Program-made: the position numbers and the translations under genes
The notes under the pieces: generated by a model
What the model was told of the DNA's origin: nothing
The model's database searches: none
The model's input: only the letters and a program-made list of their open reading frames with translations
NCBI GenBank assembly: GCA_002425245.1
Contig: DILW01000102.1
Coordinates: 1 to 7,447, forward strand
DNA length: 7,447 nucleotides
Reading direction: 5' to 3'
From: Betaproteobacteria bacterium UBA5582
GTDB taxonomy: Bacteria > Pseudomonadota > Gammaproteobacteria > Burkholderiales > Rhodocyclaceae
Shown here: piece by piece, positions 1 through 5,317 of the stretch
How positions within the stretch are numbered: the stretch's first letter is position 1
Layout of the letters: each line of letters starts with the position of its first letter

Positions 1-11
1 TCTTCCGATCT
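1..11. other. Residual Illumina adapter sequence at contig edge
   Basis: The first 11 bases, TCTTCCGATCT, are identical to the 3' end of the Illumina TruSeq/P5 adapter, which ends in GCTCTTCCGATCT. On the minus strand this reads AGATCGGAAGA, the usual adapter-trimming key. Its exact placement at base 1, inside an otherwise ordinary coding sequence, makes carry-over from library preparation far more likely than a chance match. Genomic sequence should be trusted only from about base 12. The adapter happens to keep the minus-strand reading frame open, so gene callers will not notice it. Confidence 0.85.
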
Positions 12-142
12 GTCAGGGCGGCGCGGTTGTAATCGGCAACCGGCTTGCGGAAGGGGTGCGCCAGATGGCGCCCGAGCAAGGCGGCCAGGTCGGCATGTGG
101 CCCGTCCTGGGCGCTGTGGATGAAACGCGAATTCCCGCTCAT
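12..142 (-). CDS. 5' fragment of a gene downstream of dusC, possibly a TrmB-like SAM-dependent methyltransferase (partial)
   Basis: An ATG at 142-140 overlaps the dusC stop codon in the arrangement ATGA and opens a frame that stays open to the contig edge. About 43 genuine codons remain before the suspected adapter. The product begins MSGNSRFIHSAQDGP and continues with an LLGRHLAHPFRKPVADYNRAA stretch. From memory, the pattern of a polar start, then a paired-basic helix with HP(F/W)RKP and an N-R-A-A-(F/L) helix, resembles the N-terminus of TrmB-like SAM-dependent methyltransferases in beta- and gammaproteobacteria. The SAM-binding motif itself would lie beyond the edge, so the function is a weak inference. 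The 4-base overlap implies translational coupling to dusC, which would suit two tRNA-modification genes. The existence of the gene is well supported; its identity is not. Confidence 0.6.
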
Positions 143-1098
143 GCCGTCAGCGACCTCGCGCCCAGGACGCCCTCGGCGGTCAGCAGCGCATCGATTTCTT
201 CCGCCGCCTTGAGCGGGCGCATCCGGTCGTGCAGCAGGCCAGCCTCCGGGTAATTGCGGCGGACCAGCGCCAGCCACTGCTTGAGCCGGCCGCCGGCATG
301 CTCGGGCAGCACCTTGCGCCGCACGCCTTGCCAGTAGGCAGCAACACACGGCACCACCGCCGGCCAGCCACCCAGCTCGTGGCCGCGGATGCGCTGCGCC
401 AGCAGCGGGTCGGCCACCGCGCCGCGACCGAGCATGAGGTCGGCACAACCGGTCGCCGCCCGGCAGGCGTGGTAGTCGTCGACCGTCCACACCTCGCCGT
501 TGGCGATGATCGGAATGGCGATCGCTTCACGGATGCGCGCGATCCACTCCCAGCGCGCCGGCGGCCGGTAACCGTCGCCCCGGGTGCGCGCGTGCACGAT
601 CAGCTCGTCGATGCCGCCGGCCTGCAGCGCCTGGGCGCAGGCCACGGCCAGGTTCGTATCGTCGATGCCCAGGCGCATCTTGGCGGTGAATGGAATATGC
701 GCCGGCACCTCGGCACGCACCGCGGCGACGATGCGCTGCAGCAGTTCCGGCTCGCCGAGCAGCGCCGAACCGCCGCGATGACGAAACACGGTCGGCGCCG
801 GGCAGCCGAAGTTGATGTCCACGCCGGCCGGTTCCAGGGTCACCAAACGGCGCGCGTTGGCCGCCATCAGTTCGGGATCGGAGCCGAGCAACTGCACGCG
901 CATCGGCGTCCCCGACGCCGTCCGGCTACCGGTCAGCAGCTCCGGACAGGTGCGCAGGAAGGTCTTCGCCGGCAAGACGTTGTTCGACACCCGGACGAAC
1001 TCGCAAATCCCCCAGTCGTAACCGCCGACCGCCGTCAGCACGTCCCTCAGCAGCGGATCGGCAAGACCTTCCAGGGGGGCGAGGAGAATTCGGGACAT
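139..1098 (-). CDS. dusC: tRNA-dihydrouridine(16) synthase, DusC family
   Basis: The product is a flavin-dependent, NADPH-using cytosolic enzyme that reduces uridine to 5,6-dihydrouridine in the tRNA D-loop; E. coli DusC acts on U16. The protein is 319 aa, close to E. coli DusC (about 315 aa), and appears full length. It opens with LLAPLEG, the FMN-site start typical of Dus proteins. The catalytic cysteine is Cys99 in the segment DINFGCPAP (94-102), followed by an HRGG glycine loop. Further family landmarks are KMRLG (140-144), VHARTR (168-173), ANGE (199-202) and the phosphate-binding GRG (224-226). The C-terminal helix RLKQWLALVRRNYPEA (from about 271) closely matches the DusC-specific RIKQWL region rather than DusA or DusB, which supports the DusC assignment. 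The start is fixed by the conserved N-terminus although no good Shine-Dalgarno precedes it. It overlaps the next minus-strand gene by ATGA and is divergent from the exported-protein cluster. Confidence 0.95.
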   Translation of the reverse strand: MSRILLAPLEGLADPLLRDVLTAVGGYDWGICEFVRVSNNVLPAKTFLRTCPELLTGSRTASGTPMRVQLLGSDPELMAANARRLVTLEPAGVDINFGCPAPTVFRHRGGSALLGEPELLQRIVAAVRAEVPAHIPFTAKMRLGIDDTNLAVACAQALQAGGIDELIVHARTRGDGYRPPARWEWIARIREAIAIPIIANGEVWTVDDYHACRAATGCADLMLGRGAVADPLLAQRIRGHELGGWPAVVPCVAAYWQGVRRKVLPEHAGGRLKQWLALVRRNYPEAGLLHDRMRPLKAAEEIDALLTAEGVLGARSLTA

Positions 1099-1133
1099 CG
1101 AATAAATTTCGGCAAATGCTTGAAAAAGCGCGC

Positions 1134-1139
1134 ATTATA
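1134..1139 (-). promoter_or_regulatory. -10 box of a probable dusC promoter
   Basis: On the minus strand this reads TATAAT, a perfect sigma-70 -10 hexamer, followed by GCGCGC. Transcription would start near 1127, leaving a leader of roughly 30 nt before the dusC ATG at 1098. No convincing -35 lies at 16-18 bp. A TTGACG sits upstream (plus positions 1151-1156) but only 11 bp away, which is too short for ordinary pairing. The -10 match is strong; the promoter as a whole is an inference. Confidence 0.5.
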
Positions 1140-1311
1140 GTCCTGCCCCACGTCAAGCATCGTCCTCGACCTCCTCCACCGGACCAAGGTGGCCCCCTTT
1201 GCCCACCATGCCTGCGCTGAAGCGCCGGGCTGGGCCTCGGTAATCTCCCTCCTGCCAGTGCATTGGCGCCGATACCACGTTAACCACACTATTACTAAGG
1301 GAAAACCCGTA

Positions 1312-1337
1312 GATGGCAGCGTCACGATGCTATCATC
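1312..1337. repeat. Imperfect inverted repeat overlapping the candidate -10
   Basis: GATGGCAGCG (1312-1321) pairs with TGCTATCATC (1328-1337) across a 6-base loop, giving a 10-position stem with one C/A mismatch and two G/T wobbles. A further CTAAG (1295-1299) and CTTAG (1337-1341) pair flanks it. The right arm contains the extended -10 element, so the dyad could be an operator for a regulator. If transcription starts further upstream it could instead be an RNA structure. No known regulator site was recognised. Confidence 0.35.
1328..1336 (+). promoter_or_regulatory. Candidate extended -10 promoter for the exported-protein cluster
   Basis: The sequence TGCTATCAT combines the extended -10 TGn element with a five-of-six match to TATAAT. 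No TTGACA-like hexamer sits 17 bp upstream (the bases there read CCGTAG), as is tolerated in extended -10 promoters. Transcription would begin near 1343, placing the leader hairpin at the very 5' end of an approximately 76-nt untranslated leader. This is inferred from sequence only. Confidence 0.35.
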
Positions 1338-1346
1338 TTAGCGGGG

Positions 1347-1385
1347 CATCCTTGGTGCACTTCACACGAAGTGCCGTCGAGGATG
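1347..1385 (+). promoter_or_regulatory. Two-tier stem-loop in the 5' leader of the barrel gene
   Basis: An outer 6-bp stem CATCCT (1347-1352) with AGGATG (1380-1385) encloses an internal loop and then a perfect 7-bp inner stem GCACTTC (1357-1363) with GAAGTGC (1368-1374) closed by the tetraloop ACAC. Both stems are free of mismatches. It is not followed by a T-run, so it is not an intrinsic terminator; it lies about 33 bases before the start codon. Likely roles are protection of the 5' end of the mRNA or post-transcriptional control. It does not match a riboswitch class that I can recognise. Confidence 0.55.
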
Positions 1386-1406
1386 AAAACTCGCTCAGCC
1401 AAAAAC

Positions 1407-1411
1407 AAGAG
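1407..1411 (+). promoter_or_regulatory. Weak ribosome binding site of the barrel gene
   Basis: AAGAG lies 7 bases before the ATG at 1419, in an A-rich stretch. It is the only Shine-Dalgarno-like sequence near this start. It supports the 1419 start, which also gives an intact signal peptide. Confidence 0.5.
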
Positions 1412-1418
1412 TTGAAAA

Positions 1419-3197
1419 ATGAAACAAACTCTAATCGCTTCAGGGGTGATCTGGGCCCTGTGGTGCTGGCCGACCGGCCAAGCTTCCGCTCAGGGAAACG
1501 CGCCGCTACCGGCACCACAACCGAATGCACCTTCAGCCAGCACGAGCGGTCCGGGCGTCATCGTCCCGCTATCTCCACCGGAAACGCTGAACGGCCCGCA
1601 AATCGAGAAAAAGCCGGTATTCGGCAATTTCCAGTACGACAGCGGCCTGCCGGAGAAATCCCTCGACGTCACCATCCGCAGCATGTTCGAGGATTACCGG
1701 CTGAGCGGCCCCGGCCGGGCCAGCAGCTTCTACCAGCCTGGTTCGCACTGGCTGCACGATGTTGAACTGACCGCCCGCCAGCCGATCGGCGAGGAACTGA
1801 AAACCGAATTCAACGCCGTCATCCGCTACACCGACAGCAAGCGCCACGACCCCGCCGTCTGGAGCCTGCAGCGCGTGCAGTTCATCGCGCGCGACCAGGT
1901 CAATCACCTGACGCTCGGCGACTACTACGCGACGCTGTCGCAGTATTCGCTGAACCAGGCGATCAAGGGCCTCGGCTACCAGCGCAACTTCGGCGAATCG
2001 ACCTACCTGCGCGTCGTCGCCGGCACCATGGCACCGCGCTGGGATCACCTGTTCGGCGAACCGCACAACGAAACCATCCAGCGCGACGTTGTCGGCCTGC
2101 GCGCCCAGAACGCCGGTGACAACTACCGGGTCGGCCTCAACCTGATGTCCGCATCCGACCACGACAACGCCTCGGTGCGCACCATCCAGGACACCTACCG
2201 CCAGGTGCTACCGGCCCTTGACTGGGAATACCGCACCGACGGCGGTGTCCGCCTGAGTGGCGAGCATGCCCAGGCCAACACCCGCAAGCAGACCGCCGCC
2301 GGCGTCAGGCGCGATCTGGCCGGCACCGCGCATCGCGTCAACGCCGACGGCAGCCTGGGCGAACTGCGCTGGCGCATGCGTACCGAACGCGTCTCATCCG
2401 ACTTCGTCACCCTCGGCGGCGGTGCCGCCATCGACCGCCTGCGCTACTACCTGCGCGGCGACTACCGCCTCAACAAAACCTGGAGTGTCTTCCTCGCCGA
2501 CGACTGGTACCGTAACAACCTCGACGACCAGATCAGCGCGACCACGCGCACCCACATCCCGGAAGCCGGCGTCACTGCGCGCGGCCTGTTCGACCGCCGC
2601 AACCTGACGCTGACCACCTCGCTGCGCCAGCGTCAGATCAGGACCGAAGCGCCGCAGTACGACCGCAACATCTCCGACCGCCTCTACGTCAGCCTGAGCG
2701 ACCGCTTCCAGGAAGTCTCGGTGCGCGGCGAAGTGGAAGCCCTGCTCAACAAGCGCAAGAGCACGGCTGGCGTTCGTACCGACAACGACGATTACCTGTA
2801 CCGTTTCGCCGTCGATTCGCGCCACCTGTTCGCCGAAGGCCGCTACGATTTCCGTCCCTACCTGACGCTGGAACACCAGATCGTCCAGGATCCGACGACC
2901 GGCAAGTCCGTGCTCACCGATGGCGTGCTGCTCGACTTCCGCCTGGTCGCCCCCGGCAACCTGACCTATGCGATGAATTTCGAACAGCGCAACGTCAACA
3001 ACGGTACCGCTACCGTCAACGACAACAGCCTGTTGCGCTACGGCCTGAGCGTCGCCTATCGTCCCGGGCAGTTCCCGGGCAGCAGCATCCGCGCCGAGGC
3101 CGGCAAGGCTCACTACAATTTCAGCGACAACGCCAAGGATTACCGGGAACGTTATGTCCGCGTGATGCTGGACATTCCTTTCTCGCTGGAGAAATAA
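1419..3197 (+). CDS. Exported outer-membrane beta-barrel protein, family not identified
   Basis: The product is 592 aa. Residues 1-24 form a Sec signal peptide with cleavage expected after the ASA at 22-24. Residues 28-60 are a Pro/Ala/Ser-rich linker. From about residue 80 to the end, short alternating polar and hydrophobic segments rich in Tyr, Arg, Asp and Asn repeat regularly, such as RLRYYLRGDYRL and RYGLSVAYRP, as expected for an outer-membrane barrel of many strands. A distinctive Gly-Asp-Tyr-Tyr segment at 167-190 may be a family signature. The last strand ends in VMLDIPF with Phe588, four residues before the C-terminus, a slightly displaced beta-signal for the Bam complex. The mature protein has no cysteine and no heme or TonB-box motif that I can see. 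It is the first gene of the plus-strand cluster, with the next gene one base downstream. A role as channel or surface anchor for the downstream proteins is inference. Confidence 0.8.
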   Translation: MKQTLIASGVIWALWCWPTGQASAQGNAPLPAPQPNAPSASTSGPGVIVPLSPPETLNGPQIEKKPVFGNFQYDSGLPEKSLDVTIRSMFEDYRLSGPGRASSFYQPGSHWLHDVELTARQPIGEELKTEFNAVIRYTDSKRHDPAVWSLQRVQFIARDQVNHLTLGDYYATLSQYSLNQAIKGLGYQRNFGESTYLRVVAGTMAPRWDHLFGEPHNETIQRDVVGLRAQNAGDNYRVGLNLMSASDHDNASVRTIQDTYRQVLPALDWEYRTDGGVRLSGEHAQANTRKQTAAGVRRDLAGTAHRVNADGSLGELRWRMRTERVSSDFVTLGGGAAIDRLRYYLRGDYRLNKTWSVFLADDWYRNNLDDQISATTRTHIPEAGVTARGLFDRRNLTLTTSLRQRQIRTEAPQYDRNISDRLYVSLSDRFQEVSVRGEVEALLNKRKSTAGVRTDNDDYLYRFAVDSRHLFAEGRYDFRPYLTLEHQIVQDPTTGKSVLTDGVLLDFRLVAPGNLTYAMNFEQRNVNNGTATVNDNSLLRYGLSVAYRPGQFPGSSIRAEAGKAHYNFSDNAKDYRERYVRVMLDIPFSLEK

Positions 3198-3198
3198 A

Positions 3199-4497
3199 AT
3201 GACCCCGTCCGTCAATCGCCACCGCCAGTTCCTGCACGGCATCCTTGCCCTGCTGCTGTTCGCCATCGCCCAGACCGCCACCGCCCAGTGGTGGCGCTTC
3301 GGCAGCGACTCGGCGCAACCGGTGTTCTCCGACCTGCTGTTCAATAACGTCAGCGCGCTGCGCGTCGACCGCAGCCTGCAGTTCTCGCCGGAAGACCTCG
3401 ACCAGCGCAAGATCGCCGTCCGCGGCCGGGCCGAAGTCGGCCAGGGCAAGATCGGCCGGGTCGAGGCCAGCCTCGACGACGGCGCCAACTGGACGGCGAT
3501 CCCGGTCGGCGATCGCGGCCTGTTCGCCTTCGAATTCGTCCCCGAAATCGAACGCGCCTACCGCTTCAAGATCCGCGCCCTGTCGACCACCGGCCAGTCG
3601 AGTGACGAGGCCGAACACGCCTTTGAGTTCAAGGTGGTCAAGGAAGACAACCGGGCGCTCGCCAAGGCCGCCTTCCAGCAGTTGCTCGACCGCTACATGG
3701 CGCGCGACCGCAGCGGCTTCATGAGCCTGGTATCGCGTGAATTCCTCGGCAACGAGACGGCACTCGACAGCGCCATCGGCAACGACTTCCGCTTCTTCGA
3801 CTCGATCCGCATCGAACCGACGATCCAGCGCATGGCAGCCAGCGACAACCGGTGGACGATCTACTTCAACTTCCGGCGCCAGGTCCGTTCGGTACGCAGC
3901 GGCCAGATGCTGTCCGACCAGGCGATGACCTCGGTCACCCTGATCCGCGACGGCGACGGCTACAAGCTGCAGGAACTCGCGGCCCCGCTCATCTTCGGCG
4001 TCTCCGACCCGTCCAACGTCGCCACCTACGTCACCGGCGAAGCGGTCGGCCGGCCGGTTCTGACGGTCAACGAGAAGACCGGCGAAGCCAGCACCCAGAC
4101 GCAGGGCCAGACCACCGAAAGCAGCGGCGGTTCGGGCCGTGTCGACAGCGGCAACGTCGATCTGAACATGGGTCAGGGCTATTCCTTCCGCACCAGCGCC
4201 AAGGTCAACAATGTCCAGCCTGGCGGCGATTTCGCCTTCGGCGGCTTCTTCGAGCTGTTCCTCGGCAATGAAGTCGAAGCGGCAGCCGTCCTCGGCAGCT
4301 TCAGCCTGAGCCAGCCGCCGGCGATCAACCCCGGCGCGCTGACGCCCGGTCTGGAGTTCGTCCATCTGCAGGTCGGTCAGGTCATCGGCATGAAGCTGGT
4401 CAGCGGCAAGTATGCGCTGGTCCGCCTGGCAGCCCAGACCGGACAGGATACGCGCCGCTTCGAATACCTGCTGAGCGACACGCCGAACTTCAAGTAA
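3199..4497 (+). CDS. Exported modular protein: Ig-like, NTF2-like and C-terminal beta domains
   Basis: The product is 432 aa. Residues 1-29 form a Sec signal peptide with cleavage expected after the ATA at 27-29. Residues 65-147 look like an Ig/fibronectin-type beta sandwich, including SLDDGANW (91-98), a turn common in such domains. Residues 150-265 resemble an NTF2/SnoaL-like fold: a helix with LLDRYMARD, a later helix, then long strands ending DGDGYKLQEL (251-260). Residues 294-325 are a Gly/Ser/Thr/Gln-rich linker. Residues 326-427 form a beta-rich module (GYSF near 327, GKYALVRL at 403-410, FEYLL at 421-425), resembling a C-terminal module seen in various secreted bacterial proteins. Domain calls are by eye. 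The mature protein lacks cysteine. The ATG lies one base after the barrel gene's TAA, with GGAGA (3188-3192) inside the upstream gene as binding site, so the pair is translationally coupled and probably works together. It may be a periplasmic or surface partner of the barrel; no catalytic residues were recognised. Confidence 0.8.
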   Translation: MTPSVNRHRQFLHGILALLLFAIAQTATAQWWRFGSDSAQPVFSDLLFNNVSALRVDRSLQFSPEDLDQRKIAVRGRAEVGQGKIGRVEASLDDGANWTAIPVGDRGLFAFEFVPEIERAYRFKIRALSTTGQSSDEAEHAFEFKVVKEDNRALAKAAFQQLLDRYMARDRSGFMSLVSREFLGNETALDSAIGNDFRFFDSIRIEPTIQRMAASDNRWTIYFNFRRQVRSVRSGQMLSDQAMTSVTLIRDGDGYKLQELAAPLIFGVSDPSNVATYVTGEAVGRPVLTVNEKTGEASTQTQGQTTESSGGSGRVDSGNVDLNMGQGYSFRTSAKVNNVQPGGDFAFGGFFELFLGNEVEAAAVLGSFSLSQPPAINPGALTPGLEFVHLQVGQVIGMKLVSGKYALVRLAAQTGQDTRRFEYLLSDTPNFK

Positions 4498-4514
4498 GCG
4501 GGAGGACGCCGAAC

Positions 4515-4540
4515 CGTCCGGGGCCAGCACGCCCCGGACG
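4515..4540 (+). promoter_or_regulatory. Perfect 10-bp GC-rich hairpin after the second cluster gene
   Basis: CGTCCGGGGC (4515-4524) pairs perfectly with GCCCCGGACG (4531-4540) across the 6-base loop CAGCAC, beginning 18 bases after the stop codon at 4497. The following bases, CATCGG, contain no T-run, so this is not a canonical intrinsic terminator. Within an operon it more likely protects the upstream message from 3' exonucleases or partially reduces read-through, which would allow unequal amounts of the upstream and downstream proteins. Confidence 0.7.
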
Positions 4541-4610
4541 CATCGGCCACCTCTCGGCAACAGGCTTCCGGCAGCCACGGAATCGACCGCCGCCACCGGA
4601 TGCCCCGGGA

Positions 4611-4615
4611 AAGGA
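4611..4615 (+). promoter_or_regulatory. Ribosome binding site of the 226-aa exported protein gene
   Basis: AAGGA sits 7 bases before the ATG at 4623, an ideal spacing, and decides this start over the ATG at 4644, which would truncate the signal peptide. Confidence 0.7.
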
Positions 4616-4622
4616 TGAGGTC

Positions 4623-5303
4623 ATGAAAACGCGACTTGTCTCGATGCTGCTGATTCTGGGCAGCGCCGGCCTGGGCGCGGCGCCCGAGCCGGCAGCGGAG
4701 AACCTGGCGCCGGCAGCCGTCGCCAGGCAGCGGGAAAATCTCAATGCCTTGAACGCTGCCACCAGCCAGGCCCTGCAGGCGATGAATCAGGCGGTGCAAT
4801 CACTGGACCGCGTGCCGCTGGCGCTGCCCGCCAGCCGCTCGGTGAGCGAAGCGCAACAGATGATTTCGCTCGGCATGCCGGCCGACGCCTATTTCGCCGC
4901 CCTCGACCAACTGGCCAAACAGGCAGCAGCCAATCCCGCCGCCGGCCTCGACACCGCCGCCCTGCGCGACTGCCGTGCCGCCAGCCAGCGCCTGCTGCAG
5001 ACCAAGGGGCTCGATGCCGCCGCGATCGACACCCGCCTGCGCACGGAAAACCCCGAGAATCACCGCCTGCTGCAGGAGAGCCGCGACCTGCAGTTCCTCG
5101 AACTGGCACGCGCCATGCTGGTCGCCGGCTGGCTGGCCAGGGAAAGCGAGGCCGTCCTCGCCTGCCTGCCGCCGCTGCAGAAACAGCTGTCGCAAATCGC
5201 CGGCAATGGAAATCTTGAGCTGCTGCGTCTGGAAGACCGCCAGCAGATGCAGGCCATCGAAGCCAAGGTTTCGCCACCGCCAGCACCCAGAACCTACCAG
5301 TAA
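4623..5303 (+). CDS. Small exported alpha-helical protein of unknown function
   Basis: The product is 226 aa. Residues 1-20 are a short Sec signal peptide with cleavage expected near GAA (18-20). The mature part is rich in Ala, Leu and Gln and looks almost entirely helical, with amphipathic stretches at about 33-63, 75-105, 111-130 and 145-215. It ends with a Pro-rich tail from about residue 217. Two cysteines are present, Cys117 and Cys181, and could form one disulfide in the periplasm; the neighbouring exported products have none in their mature parts. No lipobox, enzyme motif or known domain was recognised. It lies 14 bases upstream of the large coiled-coil gene, so it is probably co-translated with it and could be a periplasmic partner or chaperone for it. 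That role is inference from position and shared helical character. Confidence 0.75.
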   Translation: MKTRLVSMLLILGSAGLGAAPEPAAENLAPAAVARQRENLNALNAATSQALQAMNQAVQSLDRVPLALPASRSVSEAQQMISLGMPADAYFAALDQLAKQAAANPAAGLDTAALRDCRAASQRLLQTKGLDAAAIDTRLRTENPENHRLLQESRDLQFLELARAMLVAGWLARESEAVLACLPPLQKQLSQIAGNGNLELLRLEDRQQMQAIEAKVSPPPAPRTYQ

Positions 5304-5305
5304 TC

Positions 5306-5313
5306 GGGAGGGG
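5306..5313 (+). promoter_or_regulatory. Ribosome binding site of the large coiled-coil protein gene
   Basis: GGGAGGGG overlaps a good GGAG core (5307-5310) placed 7 bases before the ATG at 5318. It begins two bases after the TAA of the preceding gene and supports the chosen start. Confidence 0.65.
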
Positions 5314-5317
5314 CGCC

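Larger units (their letters stand above)
1099..1418. other. Divergent intergenic region between dusC and the exported-protein cluster
   Basis: These 320 bases separate the divergent start codons of dusC (minus) and the barrel gene (plus). The dusC-proximal end is AT-rich and carries the TATAAT box. The middle (about 1141-1260) is GC-rich and shows no convincing gene; it contains only a short CCACC/GGTGG inverted repeat (1176-1180 with 1188-1192). The cluster-proximal end (about 1290-1418) is again lower in GC and carries the dyad, the extended -10 and the leader hairpin listed separately. The short frames that cross this region have no ribosome binding site or recognisable protein features. 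No tRNA, known riboswitch core or terminator was recognised. Confidence 0.6.
4498..4622. other. Intercistronic spacer within the cluster
   Basis: This 125-base gap is the only sizeable spacer among the four plus-strand genes. It contains the strong hairpin at 4515-4540 and, at its end, the AAGGA binding site of the next gene. No promoter with recognisable -35 and -10 hexamers was found, so read-through from the upstream genes is the simpler view. Confidence 0.5.

Noticed and set aside
229..1140. Long plus-strand frame opposite dusC
   Set aside because: Composition is Arg/His/Gln/Ala-rich as expected for the antisense of a high-GC gene, and dusC on the other strand has clear family motifs along its length.
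1151..1156. TTGACG on the minus strand as the -35 of the dusC promoter
   Set aside because: It lies only 11 bp from the TATAAT box, well short of the 16-18 bp needed.
1314..1331. Sigma-54 promoter (TGGC followed by TGCT)
   Set aside because: The distance between the GG and GC elements is two bases too long for the strict -24/-12 spacing.
1295..1385. Possible cyclic-di-GMP or other known riboswitch in the leader
   Set aside because: The CTAAG and GATGGCAG elements superficially recall the GEMM class, but the conserved core (including the GACGCAAAGCC-like joining segment) is absent and the stems do not fit its architecture.
1313..1765. 150-codon plus-strand frame starting in the leader
   Set aside because: It has no ribosome binding site, overlaps the signal peptide and N-terminus of the barrel gene in another frame, and shows no protein-like features. 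It is most likely a shadow of GC-rich coding sequence.
3063..3082. Short direct repeat CCCGGGCAG at 3063-3071 and 3074-3082
   Set aside because: It lies within the barrel gene and encodes the ordinary RPGQFPGS segment; two short copies carry no evidence of function or mobility.
4515..4540. Intrinsic transcription terminator
   Set aside because: The stem is strong, but no T-run follows and same-direction genes continue downstream, so it is reported as an intercistronic hairpin instead.
3121..4596. 491-codon minus-strand frame opposite the modular exported protein
   Set aside because: It is antisense to a gene with a signal peptide, coupled start and recognisable domain pattern, and its own sequence is low-complexity Ala/Gly/Val/Asp/Arg typical of an antisense shadow.
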